Source of the DNA: a virus
Virus record (IMG/VR): IMGVR_UViG_3300009159_000276
Coordinates: 1 to 25,917 of that record
DNA: 25,917 bases
Strand: one strand, 5' to 3'
This document shows positions 13,763 through 20,383 of the stretch, in pieces; the stretch's first letter is position 1, and the number at the start of each line of letters is the position of its first letter. A model generated the notes under the pieces. It was given only the letters and a program-made list of their open reading frames with translations, was not told the origin of the DNA and did not search any database. A program made the position numbers and the translations under genes.

Positions 13763-14400
13763 TCATCCCAGTCCTAAACCGATATGACCTGCTTGAGAGG
13801 TGCATAGATTCACTTGACTTCCCTGTTGAGAAGATCATCATCATTGACAACGGAGGCAAGATCGAGCAGGACTGTTTGGTGATGCCACGCCACAGTCGCC
13901 ACGGCAAAACCTACGTCATGGACATGCCAAGCAATCTCGGTGTTGCGACATCTTGGAATCTTGGCATCAAGATGACACCGTTCGCAGCGGGTTGGATTCT
14001 TATGAACTCGGATGCTTGGTTCATGCCAAACAAACTTGAAGAGTTCTGGCAGTCATGCGACGTGAACGAGATCCATCTCACTGGTTCACCAGAGTGGGCT
14101 TGCGCGTGGATCGGTTCACAGGTTGTCAAAGATGTCGGCCTGTTCTGCGAAGCATTCCATCCTGCATACTTTGAAGACAACGACTATGAACGTCGCGCCG
14201 TGCGTCTTGGTAAAAACATTCGCAAGTCGCAAGACATCATCGTGCATGACAACTCGTCCACGCTTCTGTCCGATGTTGCATATCAGGCGAAGAACTCGGC
14301 AACATTCAACTCGAATCTTGAACTGTTCAAAATGCGGAACGCACGACTTGATGCAGGTCAGTGGGATCTGCAACGTCGACTAGATCTCAGTTGGGATTGA
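13747..14400 (+). CDS. Glycosyltransferase family 2-like (GT-A fold)
   Basis: Inverting GT-A transferase. It opens with VVIIPVLNRYDLLERCI (4-20), the nucleotide-binding strand and helix, then IIIIDNGG (30-37) and PSNLGVATSWNLGI (61-74). The metal site is NSD at 87-89 (MNSDAW), a variant of DxD. A later FEDNDYERR segment supplies the catalytic-base region found in this family. ATG 13747 is chosen because AAGGAG lies eight bases upstream; the longer form from 13717 has no site. It overlaps the GT4 gene by 16 bases and shares a TGATG junction with the methyltransferase, so the cassette is translated as one unit. The acceptor is unknown. Confidence 0.88.
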   Translation: MVPVVIIPVLNRYDLLERCIDSLDFPVEKIIIIDNGGKIEQDCLVMPRHSRHGKTYVMDMPSNLGVATSWNLGIKMTPFAAGWILMNSDAWFMPNKLEEFWQSCDVNEIHLTGSPEWACAWIGSQVVKDVGLFCEAFHPAYFEDNDYERRAVRLGKNIRKSQDIIVHDNSSTLLSDVAYQAKNSATFNSNLELFKMRNARLDAGQWDLQRRLDLSWD

Positions 14401-14969
14401 TGGCTAAATATCACAAGTATCTTGGCGACGATGCCGATGTTGAAGCGATGTATCAAGCGGAGGACGGCGAAGAGTTTGATGCCTGGTATCAGTCGGATCT
14501 GCGACCGATGGGATATCGACTTCTCTCGACTGCGATGGCCGCATATTCGTTCAACACAATTCTTGACATCGGTTGTGGTAAAGGCACACAGACACATCTG
14601 ATGGCGTTACGCAATCGCAAAGTTGTCGGCTACGACATCTCACCGACTGCGATACGCAAAGCAAAAGCCTCATACCCTGGCATCGACTTCTGTGTCGGTG
14701 ACGGTCTGACCGCAGCTAAGTCAGGTGAATATGATTGCGCGGTCATGTCGCAGACCTTGTACATGCAACCTGACTGGCGTGAAGTGATCGCCGAAACAGC
14801 GAAGCGATGTGACTGGTTGATTGTTCACGAGTTCATCCCATTGAAGACTCAATGGTGTGTGCCGGACATACAAACTTTGCAAGCCGAGTTTGAGAAACAT
14901 TGTTCTATTGATACAAAGATTGTGATGAACGACAACCGCATACTGCTAGTCGGCGAGACACACCGATGA
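14400..14969 (+). CDS. Class I SAM-dependent methyltransferase
   Basis: A Rossmann-fold methyltransferase of 189 aa. Motif I is LDIGCGKGTQT (55-65), the acidic end of strand 2 is GYDIS (77-81, D79 binding the ribose), and the motif III/IV region includes CVGDGLTAA and DCAVMSQTLYM. No DNA-methyltransferase catalytic motif (DPPY/SPPY) is present, so a sugar, small molecule or protein is the more likely substrate. Lying between glycosyltransferase genes and coupled by TGATG and ATGA, it probably O-methylates a glycan, as in many polysaccharide clusters. Start 14400 is preferred over 14361 because of that overlap. Confidence 0.88.
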   Translation: MAKYHKYLGDDADVEAMYQAEDGEEFDAWYQSDLRPMGYRLLSTAMAAYSFNTILDIGCGKGTQTHLMALRNRKVVGYDISPTAIRKAKASYPGIDFCVGDGLTAAKSGEYDCAVMSQTLYMQPDWREVIAETAKRCDWLIVHEFIPLKTQWCVPDIQTLQAEFEKHCSIDTKIVMNDNRILLVGETHR

Positions 14970-15700
14970 GAGTGTTTGACTGCATCCTGTTCAACCAAGA
15001 ACACGACATGCTTGAATGCCGACTGTCGGAGATCGGCGATGTCATAGACAAGATAATCATCGTTGAATCGTCCACAACTTTCATGGGTAAACCTAAACCG
15101 CACGGCATAGACCTTGACAGGTTCTACAAGTGGCGCGACAAGATCCACTACGAAACATTTGAACCGAATCCGAATCAACTTGGCTGGGCGGCGGAACACG
15201 CACAACGCGACCACCTGTTCGTTGCATTGCAAAAGTTCGCGCCAGAAGCCCAAGACATTGTGACTGTTGCCGACTGTGACGAAATATGGAACCCAGCCGA
15301 CATTGAGATACTGCAACAGGGTTGGCGTAGTTACATGATGAAGCGTCTAGTGATGTCGGCGTATTGGCGATTCACGGACGAAGTCACGATGGTCGCAGGA
15401 CTATACGGTCAACGGGCTGGTGGTGCGCAACACATCCGCTCGAATCGTGAACGGTTGCCGAACTTGAACTCAGGTTGGCATGTGTCGTGGATGGGTGGAC
15501 CTGAATGGGCTGCGAACAAGATGCGGTCGTTCTCTCACCAAGAACTGATGGTTGATGATCCTGAAGGGTTCATGGCTGAGAACTATCGGATCGGTCGCTC
15601 GATACGCGGCGAACAGTTGATTGAGGTGCAGATGGATGATTCGTGGATTCCGTGGATCCGTGAAGGGAAGGCTCCGTTGTCGTGGTATCGGCACCGGTAG
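14966..15700 (+). CDS. Glycosyltransferase family 17-like (GT-A fold)
   Basis: Matches the GT17 pattern best known from beta-1,4-N-acetylglucosaminyltransferase III. The N-terminus is FDCILFNQEHDMLECRL (4-20). It is followed by IIVESSTTFMGKPKP (31-45), the KIHYETFEPNP segment, E77-x2-QRD, and the metal-binding DCDEIW at 103-108 (D-x-D-E). The 244 aa length is right for bacterial and viral members. The ATG overlaps the methyltransferase stop (ATGA). It probably adds one sugar to the glycan built by this cassette. Family membership is firm; donor and acceptor cannot be read from sequence. Confidence 0.88.
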   Translation: MRVFDCILFNQEHDMLECRLSEIGDVIDKIIIVESSTTFMGKPKPHGIDLDRFYKWRDKIHYETFEPNPNQLGWAAEHAQRDHLFVALQKFAPEAQDIVTVADCDEIWNPADIEILQQGWRSYMMKRLVMSAYWRFTDEVTMVAGLYGQRAGGAQHIRSNRERLPNLNSGWHVSWMGGPEWAANKMRSFSHQELMVDDPEGFMAENYRIGRSIRGEQLIEVQMDDSWIPWIREGKAPLSWYRHR

Positions 15701-16347
15701 CGATCATCTCACCGTTCGAGCAGAACTATTGGGATCGGTTCGGTACAGCGTTCATTGAATCTGTTGAAGCGTTGACGGTCAAACCACAAGAGGTGATTCT
15801 GGTGACGACCGCCAGAGTTGATGTGCCTGACTGGTGGAAGGTTGTCCCGTATTGGGATGACCGCATCTGGCCGTGTGTCAATGTTGGTGTTCGCGAAGCG
15901 ACAGCCGAGTGGTGTACACATCTGCCAGTCGATGACACGATGGACCCAAACTTCTTTGATGGTCTAGTTCTGCAAGGTGACGCGGTGAATGTGCGTGGTC
16001 GGTGGGATGGCGGGTTGTGTTACGGCACACCTGAGCAATATAAGAATCTGATGAATCTGCAAAACAATGGTATGCCAGGGCTTGCGGTTATTCGTCGCAA
16101 GACTTGGTTGAAGATTCCGTACCGGTCACACAAGTATGTTGATTGGGTTCATTGGTGCGAGATGCGGTCACACAATGTTGAAGTGTCGTTTGATTCGCGT
16201 TGCGTGTGGACTTGGGTTCGACACGATGATGCACTGACTGCACAAAAAGATGATCAAGCAGAACAAGAAATGTTCAACTTTCGTAGACTGTTGGAATCTG
16301 GTCGAGTGATACCTGGTGAGGACTGGCCGCCGAAGTTGGCTGAATGA
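15682..16347 (+). CDS. GT-A type glycosyltransferase (GT2-like)
   Basis: A 221 aa protein beginning MVSAPVAIISPFEQNYWDRF and followed by a strand QEVILVTTARVD, as in family 2 transferases. NVGVREATAEWCTHLPVDD (67-85) is the segment leading to the metal site; D84, D85 and D88 are candidate ligands (DDTMD). The start is GTG 15682, inside the end of the GT17 gene, with GAAGGGAAG about a dozen bases upstream. Trp/Tyr-rich stretches follow the metal site. It shares ATGA coupling with the next gene. A transferase role is likely; the exact family is less certain than for the others. Confidence 0.75.
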   Translation: MVSAPVAIISPFEQNYWDRFGTAFIESVEALTVKPQEVILVTTARVDVPDWWKVVPYWDDRIWPCVNVGVREATAEWCTHLPVDDTMDPNFFDGLVLQGDAVNVRGRWDGGLCYGTPEQYKNLMNLQNNGMPGLAVIRRKTWLKIPYRSHKYVDWVHWCEMRSHNVEVSFDSRCVWTWVRHDDALTAQKDDQAEQEMFNFRRLLESGRVIPGEDWPPKLAE

Positions 16348-16961
16348 TTCTCCAAGACTTGAAAGACCGTCACAGCGGTGAACCTGTTTGGGTGTGTGGT
16401 TCTGGTCCGAGTATGGGATGGGTGACACCACAGTTCTTCGAAGGCAAGACTGTGGTCGCAATCAACGAGGTCGGATTCGTGTTCGGACTTCAAGACTTCT
16501 ACACGGCGACAAACTATTCAACCCATCATCCTGTTGTGGCAGGCAATGTGGCTGCGAACCCGCATCGAATCTTCATCACACCAGACATGAATCTAGAAGC
16601 AGGTGACATGACCGCAACCCATATCGGCACAGGTAGTCACATCACATTCCGACCACACGCACCATTCTGGAAACCTGACACCAACTGGCCAACCGATCCA
16701 GATGTGTTGATTACTGGTGGCACCTCGGCACACATCGCGATGCACCTCGCCTGCTACATGGGTGCGTCACAAATCAACCTGATCGGTGTTGACCTCGGTC
16801 TGTTAGATGGGCAAGAGAACTTCGCTGGGTATCGCAAGTCGAATGGGTCGATGGATGGTTGGCGTCAACAATTCAGTGTCGTCGTGAATAAGTTGCGTGA
16901 GTTGTATGGAGTAAGATTCTTCAGACTTCAGCCATCACTCGAGTTGTTGGTTGTTGAGTAG
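16344..16961 (+). CDS. DUF115 / sialyltransferase (GT42)-like Rossmann protein
   Basis: The opening EPVWVCGSGPSMGWV has the G-S-G-P-S motif (19-23) found in DUF115 (MAF/MptE-like) proteins and in GT42 sialyltransferases. It is followed by KTVVAINEVGF. A second block, GGTSAHIAMHLACYMGASQINLIGVDL, resembles the Rossmann core seen in DUF115-type enzymes. Known relatives handle nucleotide-activated acidic sugars or flagellin glycosylation. As the last gene of the cassette, 11 bases before the connector gene, it may transfer the terminal sugar onto a virion protein. It could also be a nucleotide-binding accessory protein. The ATGA overlap with the preceding transferase supports a shared pathway. 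Confidence 0.75.
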   Translation: MILQDLKDRHSGEPVWVCGSGPSMGWVTPQFFEGKTVVAINEVGFVFGLQDFYTATNYSTHHPVVAGNVAANPHRIFITPDMNLEAGDMTATHIGTGSHITFRPHAPFWKPDTNWPTDPDVLITGGTSAHIAMHLACYMGASQINLIGVDLGLLDGQENFAGYRKSNGSMDGWRQQFSVVVNKLRELYGVRFFRLQPSLELLVVE

Positions 16962-16972
16962 GATAGGAACCT

Positions 16973-17599
16973 ATGGCAATCACGAACGGCTATGCCACAC
17001 GCAACCAGATCAAGGCTGCTCTTCGTATCGGCACAGCCGACACACAAGACGACGAACTGATAGACAACTGTGCCGGTGCAGCGTCACGGCTCATTGACGG
17101 TTATGCGAACCGACAGTTCTGGGCATATAGTTCGGCAACGACACGAGTGTTCACCGCAGCCGATTCATTCGTGTGCGAGATCGATGACATCGCTGGAACT
17201 GCGATCACACTCAAAACACAAACAAACGCAGACGGCAACTTTGATGTCACTTGGACTCCAAGCGATTGGCAACTAGAACCAGTCAACGGAATCTTGGACG
17301 GCTTGACTGTCCCGTTCACACGCATCCGCGCAGTCGGCGACTATCTGTTCCCGACATTGAACGCAAACTTCGGACTTGAAGCATTAGTGCAACTCACCGC
17401 CATCTACGGCTGGCCGTCTGTACCTGAACCGATCACACAAGCCGTGATCATTCAGGCGTCAAGAATCTTCAAGCGTTACGATTCACCGCTCGGCGTTGCC
17501 GGCTTCGGAGACTTGGGTGCGATACGAGTGACACGCGCACTCGACCCAGACGTCGCACAACTTGTCGAGCCATATCGCCGAATGCGAATGTTCGCATGA
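16973..17599 (+). CDS. Head-tail connector, gp6-like
   Basis: A 208 aa protein with the helical N-terminus of HK97 gp6-type adaptors: YATRNQIKAALRI, then DDELIDNCAGAASRLIDGYANRQF (about 26-49). A beta insertion and the C-terminal block QLTAIYGWPSVPEPITQAVI (about 140-159) are also typical for the actinophage form. It forms a ring under the portal and closes the head for tail attachment. AGGATAGGAA precedes ATG 16973. It resumes the standard head-tail gene order after the glycosyltransferase cassette. Its stop overlaps the tail terminator ATG. Confidence 0.85.
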   Translation: MAITNGYATRNQIKAALRIGTADTQDDELIDNCAGAASRLIDGYANRQFWAYSSATTRVFTAADSFVCEIDDIAGTAITLKTQTNADGNFDVTWTPSDWQLEPVNGILDGLTVPFTRIRAVGDYLFPTLNANFGLEALVQLTAIYGWPSVPEPITQAVIIQASRIFKRYDSPLGVAGFGDLGAIRVTRALDPDVAQLVEPYRRMRMFA

Positions 17600-18006
17600 C
17601 CGCAACAGTCACCGAACTCAAAACAGGACTACAGACACGTCTTGCAACAATCACGAATCTTCGCGCATTCGCACAGCAACCCGACCAGGTCAACCCTTCG
17701 GTCGGCGGTATCGCATGGCCGACCTTAGAGTCAATCACCTATCACGGTGCGATGCGGGCAGGTCTGGTCACACATGTGTTCACGGTCAGTGTCATTGTTG
17801 GTCGTGCAGCTGAGCGCACAGCACAGAACTTGATGGACACATATCTGTCTTATGACAGCGGGATTCGTGCAGCAATCGAAGCCGACACAACCCTGGGCGG
17901 GTATGCGAAGACTCTGATCGTTGAAGAGGCATCCAACATCTCAACCGTTGACGCGAACGACACGACCTATCTAACGGTTGACTTTCGTGTCGTCGTGTAC
18001 GCTTAA
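17596..18006 (+). CDS. Tail terminator / completion protein
   Basis: A 136 aa protein coupled by ATGA to the connector gene and placed between connector and tail tube, where the tail terminator normally lies. The sequence has a helix-strand layout: TELKTGLQTRLATI at the start, a central VTHVFTVSVIVGRAAERTAQNL and a final YLTVDFRVVVYA strand. This fits the lambda gpU / minor capsid-like fold, which caps the tail tube and joins it to the connector. The assignment relies on order and length more than on motifs. Confidence 0.72.
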   Translation: MTATVTELKTGLQTRLATITNLRAFAQQPDQVNPSVGGIAWPTLESITYHGAMRAGLVTHVFTVSVIVGRAAERTAQNLMDTYLSYDSGIRAAIEADTTLGGYAKTLIVEEASNISTVDANDTTYLTVDFRVVVYA

Positions 18007-18009
18007 CCT

Positions 18010-18177
18010 ATGGCAAAGTTCCAGGTGGTTGAAGGCTTCACGGTGTTGGGTAAACAATATCCAGCCACTATTGATGGCGCAGATGTTGATCATCTAGACT
18101 CTCTACTGCAATCGGGTCGCATTGTCTTGGTCGCAGATAAATCAACCTCGAACGCCGATACGGCAGGAGATAAATAA
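18010..18177 (+). CDS. 55-aa small connector/tail-region protein
   Basis: ATG 18010 to TAA 18177 encodes MAKFQVVEGFTVLGKQYPAT followed by DVDHLDSLLQSGRIVLVADK and a short polar tail. It lies in the only gap between terminator and tail tube and fills it almost completely. The strand, loop, helix, L-x-x-G-x-V pattern is common in tiny phage proteins encoded near connectors. The 74-aa product at 12465 has a similar pattern. No function is known. It has weak ribosome-site sequence (CTTAACCT) but starts four bases after the previous stop, so reinitiation is likely. Confidence 0.7.
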   Translation: MAKFQVVEGFTVLGKQYPATIDGADVDHLDSLLQSGRIVLVADKSTSNADTAGDK

Positions 18178-18179
18178 TC

Positions 18180-18590
18180 ATGGCAAAGTTAGTTCTCACA
18201 AACTCAGTAGTCACTCTCAACGGTACAGATATTTCAAGTGACGTGGCCGCAATTACTCTAAGCACGACTGCAGCCGAAGTACCAACAACCAGTTTTTCAT
18301 CTGGTGGGGCGGTAACTCGCGTTGCAGGATTGATCGATAATTCTGTGACTCTCTCACTTCACAACGAATACTCGTCAGTTGAAGGTTTGGTCTATCCGCT
18401 TGTTGGATCAACAGCAGTGACCATGGTTATCAAACCAGCAGGAACAGCAGCAGCAGGAACGGCTTCGCCACATTTCACGTTCTCTGTTCTCGTAACGGAG
18501 TGGACACCCGTAAACGGCGCGGTGGGCGAATTAAACACAGCGGACGTAACCTGGCCAATTAGCGGAACGATCACAAAAGCAACCGCATAG
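18180..18590 (+). CDS. Major tail tube protein
   Basis: A 136 aa beta-rich protein: VLTNSVVTLNGTDISSDVAAITL at the start, then VPTTSFSSGGAVTRVAGL and VTLSLHNEYSS. This has the strand pattern of siphovirus tail tube subunits, which stack as hexamers around the tape measure. The position immediately before the tail-assembly chaperone pair is the conserved one. AGGAG upstream of ATG 18180 gives the start. It is shorter than lambda gpV but within the range of simple actinophage tubes. No C-terminal Ig-like domain is present. Confidence 0.85.
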   Translation: MAKLVLTNSVVTLNGTDISSDVAAITLSTTAAEVPTTSFSSGGAVTRVAGLIDNSVTLSLHNEYSSVEGLVYPLVGSTAVTMVIKPAGTAAAGTASPHFTFSVLVTEWTPVNGAVGELNTADVTWPISGTITKATA

Positions 18591-18618
18591 TTCTTAATAA
18601 AACAATCAGGAGGTAAGA

Positions 18619-18903
18619 ATGAAAATCAATCTAGAAGTGACCGAGCTGGACGGCGTAGTCAGTAAAGTGACCGCGCAGTTCGCAGACTTCATCGCCTTCG
18701 AAGGCGAGAAGAATCGTTCGGTCGCAAACTTCCAAACAGAACTACGCCTCACCGACCTCGCCTGGTTGGCGTGGCATGCAACGAAGCGCACGAAGAAGAC
18801 CGCAATGAAGTTTGAAGAATGGATTGAGACAGTCGAGAGTGTGGAGGTTGGAACCGATTCTGCGGTGATCAACCCTTTGGAGAATCCTCAGCCCACTGGC
18901 TGA
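18619..18903 (+). CDS. Tail assembly chaperone, short form (gpG-like)
   Basis: The 94 aa zero-frame product. It starts after a near-perfect CAGGAGGT site. Features are a beta N-terminus (MKINLEVTELDG) and a helical body with DLAWLAWHATKRTKKTAMKFEEWIETVESVEV. This protein coats the tape measure during tail building and is absent from the virion. The stop TGA lies 22 bases after a C CCT TTG slippery heptamer; ribosomes that slip make the longer form. Confidence 0.85.
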   Translation: MKINLEVTELDGVVSKVTAQFADFIAFEGEKNRSVANFQTELRLTDLAWLAWHATKRTKKTAMKFEEWIETVESVEVGTDSAVINPLENPQPTG

Positions 18904-19034
18904 TCGCATATCTAGCGTGTGAGACTCACATCGCTCCATCTTTACTTCTACAAGAATCACCTAGAATGCTGTACACGATGCTCGGCTATCTGCGCTGGAA
19001 GAGTGTCAAGATGAATCCGAACCAAAGGATCTAG
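18619..19034 (+). CDS. Tail assembly chaperone, frameshifted long form (gpGT-like, -1 shift at 18873-18879)
   Basis: After a -1 slip at CCCTTTG the reading frame continues from 18879 through 51 more codons to TAG 19032-19034, giving 138 residues in all. The added part reads HWLIAYLACETHIAPSLLL followed by RMLYTMLGYLRWKSVKMN. It is a clear helical protein sequence without a start codon of its own and ends two bases before the next gene. This matches the G/GT chaperone pair of lambda and most siphoviruses, in which the T part recruits tail tube subunits to the tape measure. Confidence 0.85.
18873..18879 (+). promoter_or_regulatory. Slippery heptamer C CCT TTG for programmed -1 frameshifting
   Basis: It fits X XXY YYZ exactly in the zero frame of the chaperone gene (codons AAC CCT TTG). 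Re-pairing on CCC and TTT moves the ribosome into the frame that encodes the T extension. The zero-frame stop is 22 bases further on. Confidence 0.82.
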
Positions 19035-19036
19035 CG

Positions 19037-19600
19037 ATGGCCTTTACAGGTAATAAGTTCTCAGCATTCCCTAACCTGCCAGGTGACACAGGTGCGACAA
19101 TCGGCAGTGCCGGTCAAGCAGCCGTCATGGCGAACACCGTCATCGTCAAAGATCTCTACGAAACTCTCCGCAAGTTTGATAGAGCCAGTTACGAGTTCAG
19201 CAAAGAACTGCGCAAAGTCGCATACACAATCGCCAAAGACTTATCAACCGAAGTCAGGATCACTGCGGGTACGGTCAGTCGAGCCAGTCAAGCAATACAA
19301 GTTGCCAAAGGATTACGGGCAAGCAACGATCGCATCCCGACTATCAAACTACGAGCCAACGAATCGTTCGTATCAAAGTCACGTCCGAACAGCAAACGCA
19401 AACGGAAGGTAACTCGCGGCGATGTCTTCTTCGGTGCAGAGTTCGGTGGCGGTCTAACACCTAAGACAAAACAGTTCCTTCGACATCGAGGACAGTCGGG
19501 ATACTTCTTTTGGCCAACGGTCCGCAGGCGAAAGAACGCGATTGCCAAGGAATATCTAGAAGGCATAGACCGTGTGGTTAAGGATCTAGGCATCGGCTGA
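19037..19600 (+). CDS. HK97 gp10-like tail/connector component
   Basis: A 187 aa basic protein. A helical first half (VIVKDLYETLRKFDRASYEF) is followed by a very basic stretch (KSRPNSKRKRKVTRG, about 114-128), a FFGAEFGGG strand and the ending GYFFWPTVRRRKNAIAKEYL. That ending matches the pattern F-W-P-x-x-R-x-x-x seen in gp10-like phage components. Such genes usually lie between connector and tail tube; here it lies after the chaperones. It may act as a minor tail or connector protein. Start ATG 19037 is two bases after the chaperone stop. Confidence 0.65.
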   Translation: MAFTGNKFSAFPNLPGDTGATIGSAGQAAVMANTVIVKDLYETLRKFDRASYEFSKELRKVAYTIAKDLSTEVRITAGTVSRASQAIQVAKGLRASNDRIPTIKLRANESFVSKSRPNSKRKRKVTRGDVFFGAEFGGGLTPKTKQFLRHRGQSGYFFWPTVRRRKNAIAKEYLEGIDRVVKDLGIG

Positions 19601-19603
19601 TAC

Positions 19604-19631
19604 TTGCATTCGGCTGAGGATTCGCTATCCT
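19604..19631 (+). promoter_or_regulatory. Candidate weak promoter before the primase-like gene
   Basis: TTGCAT (19604-19609), a 16-bp spacer and TATCCT (19626-19631) give a partial sigma70 match. It lies in the 52-base gap between the gp10-like gene and the inserted primase-like gene and would give that gene separate expression. Confidence 0.3.
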
Positions 19632-19652
19632 GATAGTCGGAGGTTCTGCACA

Positions 19653-20366
19653 ATGTTTGAAGTCGTCGGGTTCCCATCGGTCAAGTCCATCTACCCAAAG
19701 ACCATCGCCGAATCGTGGATGGAGTTTGCATCTATGCTCGGCAACCACCAAGAACGAGCAAACAAGTCTGACGGTTCGCTGTACTCGCCAGTCACCTACC
19801 GTGAACACACGACTCGTGGCAATCGCAATGTGTCGCACATCTGGGCATTGGTCGCCGACCTTGACGGTGAAGCATTTGAGAATGCTGATCTCGGATCGTA
19901 TATACACTTTGCGTACACGACCTGGTCGCATCGTGAAGACAATCCGCACTGGCACGTTGTCATCCCGTTTGAGCAGGCTGTGCCGGTACAGAACTGGGAA
20001 GAAGTTTGGTACGAGACACATGAGCGTCTTCGTCTCAAAGGCGACCCAGCAACCAAAGACCCAGCCCGTATCTTCTATCTGCCACAGCACGAAGCTGGCC
20101 AAGCATTCCGTACACATCATTCAGGTTGGCGATTCCTTGACCCGACGATCACCGATATTGCAGCACCGACACGCACATTCTCTACACCAAACATTCGCAC
20201 TACTCGTCAACCTCGTCGTGGTAATCCGATGCGATGTGTTCTTGATCCGAAGTGGTGGTCTGCTCCGATTGATATGTCGCAGTATGACGGGATGACACAA
20301 CAAGAGATTCACAAAGACATGCAACGCGAGTGGGCGGAACTGCGTAAACGGATGCTCGCTGACTGA
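19653..20366 (+). CDS. Archaeo-eukaryotic primase (AEP)-like domain protein inserted among tail genes
   Basis: A 237 aa protein with AEP-type features. The strand ALVADLDGE (65-73) carries D69-x-D71. YIHFAYTTWSH (83-93) and HWHVVIP (99-105) supply the His strand. TKDPARIFYLP (134-144) supplies the third acidic position (D136). This layout matches primase-polymerase domains of plasmid and phage replication proteins, where the segment 'DPA-K-DPAR-FYLP' is typical. No helicase follows. The C-terminal third is basic and Trp-rich. GGAGG lies nine bases before ATG 19653. Its place between a tail component and the tape measure is unusual and suggests a recently acquired moron. A priming role is inferred; a repurposed nucleic-acid-binding function is possible. 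Confidence 0.72.
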   Translation: MFEVVGFPSVKSIYPKTIAESWMEFASMLGNHQERANKSDGSLYSPVTYREHTTRGNRNVSHIWALVADLDGEAFENADLGSYIHFAYTTWSHREDNPHWHVVIPFEQAVPVQNWEEVWYETHERLRLKGDPATKDPARIFYLPQHEAGQAFRTHHSGWRFLDPTITDIAAPTRTFSTPNIRTTRQPRRGNPMRCVLDPKWWSAPIDMSQYDGMTQQEIHKDMQREWAELRKRMLAD

Positions 20367-20383
20367 GTAGAATTGCGTTCACC

